Assembly: GCA_946902985.2 (NCBI GenBank)
Contig: OX336395.1
Coordinates: 286,497,065-286,561,064 of the forward strand
Source: Meconema thalassinum
Taxonomy: Eukaryota; Arthropoda; Insecta; Orthoptera; Tettigoniidae
DNA: 64,000 bases
Direction: 5' to 3'
Shown: in pieces, positions 19,246-30,396 of the stretch
Layout: the number at the start of each line of letters is the position of its first letter
How positions within the stretch are numbered: the stretch's first letter is position 1
Notes under the pieces: generated by a model
Seen by the model: only the letters and a program-made list of their open reading frames with translations
Databases searched by the model: none
What the model was told of the DNA's origin: nothing
Translations under genes and position numbers: made by a program

Positions 19246-20112
19246 AGGATAGGGATTGGATAAGACTTGTCGTTTGCTCGTAGAAAGATGGGACGTGGCT
19301 CGTTTTACGCATGGCAATGCAAGGATCAATGTTCGTGGCAACCACGAGCCACACGTTTCAAGGCCCTAAAATGAACGGTTTTCGAGATATTGCCAGAACA
19401 CTATTCCCGGTATACGGAATTGATGAACGTTACCATGACAACGCCATATATCGATGTCCCATTCTGCTTTCATTCTGTCTCTGTAAGATATAATATTTGC
19501 ATGAAAGAAAACAGACTGTAAAATAGATAGACACCAGTGTTGAGAACTTCCGTACGAACAGTGTCACCACCTGTAACAAATGGACCATAAAAGTGGTATG
19601 GATTCTGTCAGCAAAACAGAAAGAATCAAATAATGTATGCATAGAAGCAAGGAAAATCATATTTTTTCCGCTCATGCTGTAAAATAACAAATCCTCACCA
19701 ATGAGGGAAGTCCCCATCCTCGTGATGACGCCCTTAAATATAATTATAAAGCTTGTGGGGCATGTAAACTAAGTATTTGTGACAAAGGGCCTAAATTAAA
19801 GGGATGGAGAGGGCTGACCGAAATTTCAAGTAGTTAGTTTTACTCGTCTTGTTCCAAATGGAAAGTACGTAAAATTCGGTTCAGATAGGTGAAACGGTGT
19901 AGATTTCAGCCCAGTAAAACGGTGTAGATTTGAGCTAAAGGGCTTAGTTGAAAGGAATGGAGAGGGCTATCTAAAATGATTGTCGCCGAAAACCTACATT
20001 GGGGTGTGCACTACAACCCTGCAAAATGTCATAGCAATCAGTTAAACGGTGTCGGAGTCCATTAATCTCGGACAGATATAGATTTCCATTTTTAGCCTAT
20101 TTTCAATTTTGA
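19246..20112. other. Unassigned intronic repeat sequence
   Basis: No coding sequence is seen. The phrase GGACAGATATA-ATTTCCATTTT occurs near 19219 and again near 20079. GTGTAGATTT(C/G)AGC is repeated near 19898 and 19921. These point to old repeats. Confidence 0.35.
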
Positions 20113-21599
20113 AAAAATAGGCTTATGAGATCACCTTTTGTCCGTGTGTGTGTGCGTGTGTGTGTGTGCGTGTGTGATTCGTGTGTGTGTCCCCCCCTAA
20201 TAAAATCTAAACGGCAGGAGCGATTTCAATGAAACTCGAAAAGTTCATTGCACTATTCCCGGCGACCTCGACCGTGCCCTTCAAATTTTGTTACGACTCA
20301 CCAATCCAACATGGCGGCTGTGCGAAATATTTCACCAGCATTCAATAACTCCGAAACTATTACCGATATTACCCTGACATTTTCTAAGGTGATAGAGGGA
20401 ACTACTATAAGTTCACTTATGTGACTTTTGAAAACCTGGTAACTACAAAACCAACATGGCGGCCAAGCTAATTTGCGACTTTTAAATAGACGTTTCTCGC
20501 GATTTGACCAACCAAACGCAATGAAACTTGGTACAGTATATGTTTATATACATTGTAATGCACCGACATCTAACTTCGTTCAATTGTTTACATAATCACA
20601 AGATGGCGGATGTGCGAAATATTTCACTGGCATTCTATATCTCTGAAACTATTAGCGGTATCTCCCTAAAATTTTGTACGGAGATAAAGGGCACTACTGG
20701 AAGTCCATCTATAAGATTTTCAAAAACCGGTTAACTACAAAACGAACATGGCGGCCAAGCGAATTTGTACATTTTAAATAGACCTTTCTCGCGATTTAAT
20801 GTTCCAAGCGCACTGAGACCTGGTACAGGAAATATTTATACACATTGTAATCCACTGGTATCTAATTTAGTTCAATTGTTTACATAACCTCAAGATGGCG
20901 GCAGTGCGAATTTTAAAATTAAGTTTTTATTTCTTGTGATGTAGTCATGCGATCGAAGTGAAAGTTTGAATAATGACCCTACGCAATAATTTTCCTTTAA
21001 TGGTACATGACTCTATGGCCTATACATTTAACAATCCAACATGGCGACCATCCGAAATATTTAGACGATACTGAATATCTACGAATCTATTTTAGCAATC
21101 AAACTGCTTTTTTTAAATGTTCATAGGGGCTATGAACTTAAGTTCACCTATAGGACTTTAAATAACCTGGTGATCACAAATCCAACATGGCGGTGACGCG
21201 AATTATAAATATTCACATGGACGTTTCTCGCAATTTAACCATCCGCGTGCAGTGAAACTTGGTACAGTAAATCTTTATCCGAATGTTAATCCACTGGCAT
21301 CTAATTTATTTCAATTGTTTCCATAACCTCAAGATGGCAGCTGTGAAAAATTTTTAAATCTCCTTGATTTATCTTGTGTCCTAATTATGCGATTGAAGTT
21401 TGAATACTACACGTTCCCAATAATCTGCATGTAACAGTACATAACTCTAGGACCTACATATATAAAATCCAACATGGCGACCATCCGAAATATTTAGTCG
21501 GTTCTCAATATCTACGTATCTATTACAGCAATCAAACTGAAATTGTGTATGTTGATAGTGGCAATTAATATAAGTAGGATATATGAAAATAGGCTGTAT
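20113..21599 (+). mobile_element. 146-bp-periodic non-coding element, copy 1
   Basis: Nine ATGGC motifs, most within AACATGGCGGC or CAAGATGGCGG, lie at 20311, 20456, 20603, 20748, 20895, 21041, 21187, 21334 and 21474. The spacings are 145, 147, 145, 147, 146, 146, 147 and 140. Flanking sequence alternates in types: TGTGCGAAATATTTCA recurs 292 bp apart (20311, 20603), GGCCAAG recurs 292 bp apart, and ACCATCCGAAATATTTAG recurs 433 bp apart. A GT-rich tract (20140-20190) lies near the left end. AAAATAGGCT occurs in the same orientation at both ends. A second copy in reverse orientation is at 59288-60362. No ORF is present. The motif matches the ATGGC core known for YY1/Pho-type zinc-finger factors; binding is inferred. 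Confidence 0.75.
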
Positions 21600-22327
21600 A
21601 GTTCTTGACGGAACTACTTGTTATGTATAAGATATTCGTTCAGAAAAGAGTCGTGTAGCGACGGTAGTCAAAAATACCTGCGGAATAAATTATCTTAACT
21701 ACCAAATAAAATACTATTTATTTTCCTGGCAAAATACTATCCCTTTGATCTACAAATATATTTAAAGCCACATAAAAATCATAAAAAACGAACACCTGTC
21801 ATAAAAATACTAACTACAGTAGAACCTCGTTATGTCCTCTTTAACGCGCCCGTCAGCGTAACCCCGACTGGGTTTAGTTGTTTTATTTTTTGTTGTTGTA
21901 ACATTTACTACTTAGTTAATGTCCCTTGAATCGGCAAACTGGCAGTGCAAGTGGACCAGGTTTGTTTCACGGAGCTGTACTCTATGTTCGCTTTTGCGAA
22001 TAGTTTTGTTAGTAGTTAGTTTCCCTTCTTTGGTTTGAATCATTTGTTTGTTTTTTCTGCCCCATTTTCTACTTTGCAGTAATTGCAGAAAGAACGCGGT
22101 TCTAGTTTATTCTTTACGTACCATTGATATTTCAATTGTATTTATGTTTTATAATTATTTGTGATTCTTTACTTACCCTATTTGTAGTGTGTTCCTTAGA
22201 CTGCCTCTCTTGCACACTGTCACAAAAGCACTAGCTGCTCCGGCCTGCTGCTCGTGCGTCTTTTCCCGGTCTATGCTCTAATTCGCTGTGTGCCTTCCCC
22301 CTCTGGTTTGGTATCTGCATCTTGCCA
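21600..22327. other. Unassigned region with a pogo/Tigger-like end
   Basis: TACAGTAGAACCTCGTTATG at about 21826 resembles the terminal repeat of pogo/Tigger DNA transposons. No matching second end is found. The rest is T-rich and non-coding. Confidence 0.4.
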
Positions 22328-22350
22328 TGACGTCACACCTACTATTTAAA
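22328..22350 (+). promoter_or_regulatory. CRE palindrome plus TATA-like box upstream of the 38-bp array
   Basis: A perfect TGACGTCA at 22328-22335 is followed 8 bp later by TATTTAAA (22343-22350). The spacing fits a simple promoter. The long reading frames of the array begin 309 bp downstream. Promoter function is inferred only. Confidence 0.3.
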
Positions 22351-22658
22351 CTCTGGTCTACGGGCCTTCTGTGCCGATTCTCCATCAGCAGTCATCTGCT
22401 GCTCCACGCCTTCACGGGGTTATTGACCTCTTGGGTAACACTACGCTGCCGGAGGCCCTGCTCTACAATAACACGGGTACCGCCTGCATAGGCTAACCCA
22501 TATTCCGGCTCACAGCTGAGCCATATTCTGCAACGCTGTTCCCAGCCTCAGGTCTTTGTTATGGAAAAGTAACTTCACTCAGCAGTTGAGATGTAATTAC
22601 CAAGAGACATCTATCCTCTGGTCTGCTCTCGTCAGAAAGATTAAAATTCGCTATAGCC

Positions 22659-24686
22659 ATGGCTCGGAAACCGGACGTCTCGAATGTGTGTGGATTGACC
22701 TCGGTCATCAGCCCTGTACGGGCAACCCAACTGCTACCTCGGTCATCTGCACTGTGTGGGCAACCCAACTGCTATCTCGGTCATCAGCCTTGTGTGGGCA
22801 ACCCAACTGCTACCTCGGTCATGAGCCCTGTGCGGGCAACCAACCTGCTACCTCGGTCATCAGCCCTGTGCAGGCAACCCGACTGCTACCTCGGTCATCA
22901 GCCCTGTACGGGCAACCCAAGTGCTACCTTGGTCATCAGCCCTGTGCGGGCAACCCATCTGCTACCTCGATCATCAGCCCTGTGCGTGCAACCCAACTGC
23001 TTCCTTGGTCATCAGCCCTGTGAGGGCAACCCAAATGCTACCTCGGTCATCAGCCCTGTGTGGGCAACCCATTTGCTACCTAGGTCATCAGCCCTGAGCG
23101 GGCAACCCATCTGCTACCTAGGTCATCAGCCCTGTGTGGGCAACCAAACTGCTACCTCGATCATCAGCCCTGTGCCGGCAACCCAACTGCTATCTCGATC
23201 ATCAGCCCTGTGTGGGCAACCCAACTGCTACCTCGATCATCAGCCGTGTGCGGGCAATCCATCTGCTACCTCGATCATCAGCCGTGTGCGGGCAACCCAT
23301 CTGCTACCTAGGTCATCAGCCCTGTGCGGGCAACCCAACTGCTACCACGATCATCAGCCCTGTGCCGGCAACCCAATTGCTACCTCGGTCATCAGCCCTG
23401 TGCTGGCAACCTATCTGCTACTTCGGTCATCAGCCCTGTGCGGGCAACCCAACTGCTACCTCGGTCATCAGTCCTGTTCGGGCTACCCAGCTGCTACTTC
23501 GGTCATCAGCCCTGTGCGGGCAACCCAACTGCTACCTCGGTCATCAGCCCTGTTCGGGCAACCCAACTGCTACCTCGGTCATCAGCCCTGTGCGGGAAAC
23601 CCAACTGCGACCTCGATCATCAGCCCTGTGCCGGCAACCCAACTGCTATCTCGATCATCAGCCCTGTGTGGGCAAACCAACTGCTACCTCGATCATCAGC
23701 CATGTGTGGGCAACCCAAATGCTACCTCGATCATCAGCCGTGTGCGGACAACCCATCTGCTACCTCGATCATCAGCCCTGTGCGGGCAACCCAACTGCTA
23801 TCTCGATCATCAGCCCTGTGCCGGCAACCCAATTGCTACCTCGGTCATCAGCTCTCTGCTGGCAACCTATCTGCTACCTCGGTCATCAGCCTTGTGCGGG
23901 CAACCCAACTGCTTCCTCGATCATCAGCTCTGTACGGGCAACCCAACTCCTACCTCGGTCATCAGCCCTGTGTGGACAACCCAACTGTTACCTCGGTCAT
24001 CAGCCTTGTGCGGGCAACCCAACTGCTACCTCGATCATCAGCCCTGTGCGGGCAACCCTACTGCTACCTCGGTCATCAGCCCTGTGCGGGCAACCCAACT
24101 GTTACCTCGATCATCAGCCCTGTGTGGGCAACTTAACTGCTACCTTGGTCATCAGCCATGTGTGGGCAACCCAACTGCTACCTCGGTCATCAGCTCTGTG
24201 TGGGCAACCCAACTGCTACCTCGGTTATCAGCCCTGTGCGGGCAACTCAACTGCTACCTCGATCATCATCCGTGTGCGGGCAACCCAACTGCAACCTCGA
24301 TCATCAGCCCTGTACGGGAAACCCAACTGCTACCTCGGTCATCAGCCCTGTGCGGGAAACCCAACTGCTACCTCGGTCATCAGCCCTGTGCGGGCAACCC
24401 AACTGCTACCTCGGTCATCAGCCCTGTGCGGGCAACCCAACTGCTACCTCGATCATCAGCCGTATGCGGGCAACCCAACTGCTACGTTGATCATCAGCCC
24501 TGTACGGGCAACACAACTGCTACCTCGGTCATCAGCCCTGTGCGGGCAACCCAACTGCTACCACGATCATCAGCCCTGTGCCGGCAACCCAATTGCTACC
24601 TCGGTCATCAGCCCTGTTCGGGCAACCCAACTGCTACCTCGGTCATCAGCCCTGTGCGGGAAACCCAACTGCTACCTCGATCATGA
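22659..24686 (+). other. Longest open frame across the 38-bp array (675 codons), coding status doubtful
   Basis: It begins MARKPDVSNVCGLTSVIS in unique sequence and enters the array after about 13 residues. It is made of 38-residue repeats with three Cys each. Comparable overlapping frames (23134-25149, 25186-27036, 26858-28636) exist in the other phases. There is no signal peptide or known domain. Because openness is a property of the unit, this is not evidence of selection. Confidence 0.25.
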
Positions 24687-27600
24687 GCCCTGTGCCGGCA
24701 ACCCAACTGCTATCTCGATCATCAGCCCTGTGTGGGCAAACCAATTGCTACCTCGATCATCAGCCATGTGTGGGCAACCCAAATGCTACCTCGATTGTCA
24801 GCCGTGTGCGGGCAACCCATCTGCTACCTCGATCATCAGCCCTGGGCGGGCAACCCAACTGCTACCTCGATCATCAGCCCTGTGTCGGCAACCCAATTGC
24901 TACCTCGGTCATCAGCCCTCTGCTGGCAACCTATCTGCTACCTCGGTCATCAGCCTTGTGCGGGCAACCCAACTGCTTCCTCGATCATCAGCTCTGTACG
25001 GGCAACCCAACTCCTACCTCGGTCATCAGCCCTGTGTGGGCAACCCAACTGTTACCTCGGTCATCAGCCCTGTGCGGGCAACCCAACTGCTACCTCGATC
25101 ATCAGCCCTGTGCGGGCAACCCTACTGCTACCTCGGTCATCAGCCCTGAGCGGGCAACCCAACTGTTACCTCGATCATCAGCCCTGTGTGGGCAACCCAA
25201 CTGCTACCTTGGTCATCAGCCATGTGTGGGCAACCCAACTGCTACCTCGGTCATCAGCCCTGTGTGGGCAACCCAACTGCTACCTCGGTTATCAGCCCTG
25301 TGCGGGCAACCCAACTGCTACCTCGATCATCATCCGTGTGCGGGCAACCCAACTGCAACCTCGATCATCAGCCCTGTACGGGAAACCCAACTGCTACCTC
25401 GGTCATCAGCCCTGTGCGGGCAACCCAACTGCTACCTCGATCATCAGCCGTGTGCGGGCAACCCAACTGCTACCTCGATATTCAGTCCTGTACGGGCAAC
25501 CCAACTGCTACCTCGGTCATCAGCCCTGTGCGAGCAACCCAACTGCTACCTCGGTCATCAGCACTGTGCGGGCAACCCAACTGCTACCTCGATCATCAGC
25601 CGTATGCGGGCAACCCAACTGCTACGTTGATCATCAGCCCTGTACGGGCAACACAACTGCTACCTCGGTCATCAGCCCTGTGCGGGCAACCCAACTGCTA
25701 CCTCGATCATCAGCCGTGTACGGGCAACCCAACTGCTACCTCGGTCATCAGCCCTGTGTGGGCAACCCAACTGCTACCTCGGTCATCAGCCCTGTGCTGG
25801 CAACCTATCTGCTACCTCGGTCATCAGCCTTGTGCGGGCAACCCAACTGCTTCCTCGATCATCAGCTCTGTACGGGCAACCCAACTCCTAACTCGGTCAT
25901 CAGCCCTGTGTGGGCAACCCAACTGTTACCTCGGTCATCAGCCCTGTGCGGGCAACCCAACTGCTACCTCGATCATCAGCCCTGTGCGGGCAACCCTACT
26001 GCTACCTCGGTCATCAGCCCTGTGCGGGCAACCCAACTGTTACCTCGATCATCAGCCCTGTGTGGGCAACCCAACTGCTACCTTGGTCATCAGCCATGTG
26101 TGGGCAACCCAACTGCTACCTCGGTCATCAGCCCTGTGTGGGCAACCCAACTGCTACCTCGGTTATCAGCCCTGTGCGGGCAACCCAACTGCTACCTCGA
26201 TCATCATCCGTGTGCGGGCAACCCAACTGCAACCTCGATCATCAGCCCTGTACGGGAAACCCAACTGCTACCTCGGTCATCAGCCCTGTGCGGGCAACCC
26301 AACAGCTAACTCGATCATCAGCCGTGTGCGGGCAACCCAACTGCTATCTCGATCATCAGCCCTGTACGGGCAACCCAACTGCTACCTCGGTCATCAGCCC
26401 TGTGCGGGCAACCCAACTGCTACCTCGGTCATCAGCCCTGTGCGGGCAACCCAACTGCTACCTCGATCATCAGCCGTATGCGGGCAACCCAACTGCTACG
26501 TTGATCATCAGCCCTGTACGGGCAACACAACTGCTACCTCGGTCATCAGCCCTGTGCAGGCAACCCAACTGCTACCTCGATCATCAGCCGTGTACGGGCA
26601 ACCCAACTGCTACCTCGGTCATCAGCCCTGTGTGGGCAACCCAACTGCTACCTTGGTCATCAGCCATGTGTGGGCAACCCAACTGCTACCTCGGTCATCA
26701 GCCCTGTGTGGGCAACCCAACTGCTACCTCGGTCATCAGCCCTGTGCTGGCAACCTATCTGCTACCTCGGTCATCAGCCTTGTGCGGGCAACCAAACTGC
26801 TTCCTCTATCATTAGCTCTGTACGGGCAACCCAACTCCTACCTCGGTCATCAGCCCTGTGTGGGCAACCCAACTGTTACCTCGGTCATCAGCCCTGTGCG
26901 GGCAACCCAACTGCTACCTCGATCATCAGCCCTGTGCGGGCAACCCTACTGCTACCTCGGTCATCAGCCCTGTGCGGGCAACCCAACTGCTACCTCGATC
27001 ATCAGCCGTATGCGGGCAACCCAACTGCTACGTTGATCATCAGCCCTGTACGGGCAACACAACTGCTACCTCGGTCATCAGCCCTGTGCGGGCAACCCAA
27101 CTGCTACCTCGATCATCAGCCGTGTACGGGCAACCCAACTGCTACCTCGGTCATCAGCCCTGTGTGGGCAACCCAACTGCTACCTTGGTCATCAGCCATG
27201 TGTGGGCAACCCAACTGCTACCTCGGTCATCAGCCTTGTGTGGGCAACCCAACTGCTACCTCGGTCATCAGCCCTGTGCTGGCAACCTATCTGCTACCTC
27301 GGTCATCAGCCTTGTGAGGGCAACCCAACTGCTTCCTCGATCATCAGCTCTGTACGGGCAACCCAACTGCTACCTCGGTCATCAGCCCTTTGTGGGCAAC
27401 CCAGCTGCTACCTCGGTTATCAGCCCTGTGCGGGCAACCCAACTGCTACCTCGATCATCATCCGTGTGCGGGCAACCCAACTGCAACCTCGATCATCAGC
27501 CCTGTACGGGAAACCCAACTGCTACCTCGGTCATCAGCCCTGTGCGGGCAACCCAACTGCTACCTCGATCATCAGCCCTGTGCCGGCAACCCAATTGCTA

Positions 27601-28583
27601 CCTCGGTCATCAGCCCTGTGCTGGCAACCTATCTGCTACCTCGGTCATCAGCCTTGTGCGGGCAACCCAACTGCTTCCTCGATCATCAGCTCTGTACGGG
27701 CAACCCAACTCCTACCTTGGTCATCAGCCCTGTGTGGGCAACCCAACTGTTACCTCGGTCATCAGCCCTGTGCGGGCAACCCAACTGCTACCTCGATCAT
27801 CAGCCCTGTGCGGGCAACCCTACTGCTACCTCGGTCATCAGCCCTGTTCGGGCAACCCAACTGTTACCTCGATCATCAGCCCTGTGTGGGCAACCCAACT
27901 GCTACCTTGGTCATCAGCCATGTGTGGGCAACCCAACTGCTACCTCGGTCATCAGCCCTGTGTGGGCAACCCAACTGCTACCTCGGTTATCAGCCCTGTG
28001 CGGGCAACCCAACTGCTACCTCGATCATCATCCGTGTGCGGGCAACCCAACTGCAACCTCGATCATCAGCCCTGTACGGGAAACCCAACTGCTACCTCGG
28101 TCATCAGCCCTGTGCGGGCAACCCAACTGCTACCTCGATCATCAGCCGTGTGCGGGCAACCCAACTGCTACCTCGATCATCAGCCCTGTACGGGCAACCC
28201 AACTGCTACCTCGGTCATCAGCCCTGTGCGGGCAACCCAACTGCTACCTCGGTCATCAGCCCTGTGCGGGCAACCCAACTGCTACCTCGATCATCAGCCG
28301 TATGCGGGCAACCCAACTGCTACGTTGATCATCAGCCCTGTACGGGCAACACAACTGCTACCTCGGTCATCAGCCCTGTGCGGGCAACCCAACTGCTACC
28401 TCGATCATCAGCCGTGTACGGGCAACCCAACTGCTACCTCGGTCATCAGCCCTGTGTGGGCAACCCAACTGCTACCTTGGTCATCAGCCCTGTGCGGGCA
28501 ACCCAACTGCTATCTCGATCATCAGCCGTGTGCGGGCAACCCAACTGCTACCTCAGTCATCAGCCTTGTGCGGGCAACCCAAA
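22698..28583 (+). repeat. 38-bp minisatellite array (~155 units) with higher-order repeats
   Basis: The unit is CAGCCCTGTGCGGGCAACCC followed by AACTGCTACCTCGGTCAT, repeated for 5,886 bp (154.9 units) in strict 38-bp register. Variant units recur at exact multiples of 38: GCTACGTTGA at 24481, 25621, 26495, 27027 and 28319; TCGGTTATCA at 24221, 25285, 26159, 27413 and 27983. Both markers repeat at 874 bp (23 units). The unit has no stop in any forward frame, and 38 is not a multiple of 3, so each frame encodes the same 38-residue repeat (SVISPVRATQLLPRSSALCG then QPNCYLGHQPCAGNPTAT). ORFs of up to 675 codons (22659-24686) follow from this arithmetic. The units are contiguous with no unique spacers, so this is not a CRISPR. 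Confidence 0.95.
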
Positions 28584-29625
28584 TACTGCCAGCTACTGGT
28601 TTGCTGGCCTATCTTGGAATGGTTTTGTATGGATGAATGTTTTGTATTGCACCTCAAAAAGGTGGTAACACATCCTAGTCAACATTCAGCTTTATTATGC
28701 TTAATCCATTATGGATCTTTTTAATGCAATTTAAGTTATGCTCTTAAAGTGTAATCCCTTATAAGGGAATTTATCTAGCTCTTTTCGTTTCCTGGAGAAA
28801 CTAGTAATTGGGCATTACTATCTTTTAAATTGTCAACTTCTTCAGATCATATTTCTTAATGGAACTTTATAGCCTATGCTTTTAGAAATGTAATAAACGT
28901 AAAGCTAAAACTTTCATATTTTGTCTCCTACATCACAATCCTGTGCGATTCCATTCTTGTGTCTGAAACCTATCATCCTGTCAAAATCCGCAATTAGTTG
29001 TCCCCAACTAATTCCTCTCTACTCAATATCGTGACTGCGATGAGTCGTCGCCCATCCCCTCACCCTCGCACCAATGGAGTAAACCTGTTGTATTCAATCA
29101 CGCCGCATCAACATTAGACCAGCTGATGAGTAAGAACGCGCAGTGCAACCACACTGCTAACTACCACGCACCTAATACGATGAAGTCTGTCGGTAAACTG
29201 TTGACACGTTTATTAGTTTTTAAAAGTGAATTGCACAAGAGACTATTTAGTAGTCCATAAACTTCATTAAATAGTCTATATGTAGAATAATAAAGACAAA
29301 CATTTTTGAATTATTCTCAAAATTGTTTTTCAAGTCATGAGGGGGTCGCAAACTGACTAAATTTACAAATTTTTGATATCAGCATATATGTGTAGAGGGA
29401 ACTTTTCTGAATAGGAATATATATAGTTTATTGAGGTTATCTTCCTTCTAAGTCCATTTAAATAGGTTTTTATAAATGGCGGGCTCTTGCCACGTCCACG
29501 TTTCCAATGTGTCAAACTGTAGACTGAACAGTTCCTTGTTGCTTATGTTGAAAGGCAGTAACATTTTAAACTCTATTTACTCCTTGTTCCACACTGGCCA
29601 TGTGGACTCTTTCACCCAGGCATGA
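28584..29625 (+). other. Region after the array, with AATAAA
   Basis: The array ends abruptly in unique AT-rich sequence. TGTAATAAACGT at about 28889 contains a canonical polyadenylation signal, so this could be the 3' end of a transcript through the array. No coding sequence is seen; the rest to 29625 is unassigned. Confidence 0.3.
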
Positions 29626-29745
29626 TTGTTGAGCCTAAATTGTTTCCCGCGTTCTGTAATGTTTACAAACAGTTTATGCCAACACGAGCTTTGCTATTAC
29701 CAAGTGAATGTACATCTGGATAGTGAATCCTATTGTTCCAGTAAA

Positions 29746-30087
29746 ATGCCGCGCATAAATAAATTCAATTCAAAGCGAAAGTATCATGGCAATCAACATC
29801 GCATACGCCTAGAAACGCCGCAAGAAGATTTAATAATAAAAAATGACAGTGAAAATGTGCAACGTGTGAATGAGTTTAGTTCGCCCCCAAGTGCATCGAA
29901 ACGTAAGCTGTCTTACAACTGTGACAGATTAGATATTAGTCTAAACAGTGAGAACTGTAGCAATGTGAATAATTATATTATCGTGGATTTTAAATCCCAG
30001 ATTAACATTATACACAGCGTGGCAAAGTGTCGGTACTGTGACTGTGATAACTCTCTTGCATTATCTGAGGATAGGCTTTGCATGTAA
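29746..30087 (+). pseudogene. Mutator-like (MULE-type) transposase, N-terminal fragment
   Basis: The ATG at 29746 starts MPRINKFNSKRKYHGNQH, a basic KKYHGNQH-type opening, followed by SPPSASKRKLSYN and INIIHSVAKCRYCDCDN. This order (GNQH, SASKRKL, a C..C motif before a Cys/His region) is that of insect proteins annotated with a Mutator-like transposase domain. The frame ends at 30087 just after the zinc-binding start, and the catalytic core that should follow is missing. Upstream codons to 29626 are open but probably untranslated. Confidence 0.55.
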
Positions 30088-30153
30088 GTTAAATTTATCT
30101 TGTAAAACCTGTGGTAATTTTAAGCAACATATGAGTTCCCCTAGTACTCAGTA

Positions 30154-30396
30154 ATGGATGCTATTATATCTTTTAATGATGATGTTAGCAGTAGGAGAAA
30201 TGTTCTTGAGAAATTAGGTATCTTATGTGGTTCAAATATGTCTAGTGCGCTACTCATGATCTACCGTCAGAGGATAAAAGAGGCAAAGATATCAGCTCAA
30301 TCAATGACTAAGGAGGCCAGATCAAATAAAAGAGCTAAAAAAAAGGAGAACAAGGAAGGTCAGGGGCAGGACGAATACCAGCCAGGTTTATGCTAA
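30154..30396 (+). pseudogene. Mutator-like transposase, C-terminal fragment
   Basis: It reads ISFNDDVSSRRNVLEKLGIL, then RQRIKEAKISAQSMTKEARS and a basic run, ending QDEYQPGLC. The FNDG..VLEKLGI start and the short DYxxGxx end are the typical C-terminus of the same protein family as 29746-30087. Only 66 bp separates the two fragments, so an internal deletion removed several hundred codons including the DDE core. Confidence 0.55.

Noticed and set aside
20140..20190. GT-repeat as a separate Z-DNA or regulatory element
   Set aside because: It is part of the 146-bp element, since copy 2 carries the matching CA tract.
22698..28583. CRISPR-like regularity of the 38-bp repeats
   Set aside because: Units are contiguous with no unique spacers, and the context is an arthropod genome; it is a minisatellite.
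22659..28668. Large secreted Cys-rich repeat protein(s) encoded by the array
   Set aside because: All three frames are open for arithmetic reasons, there is no signal peptide, and no single frame runs through the whole array; kept only as a low-confidence note.
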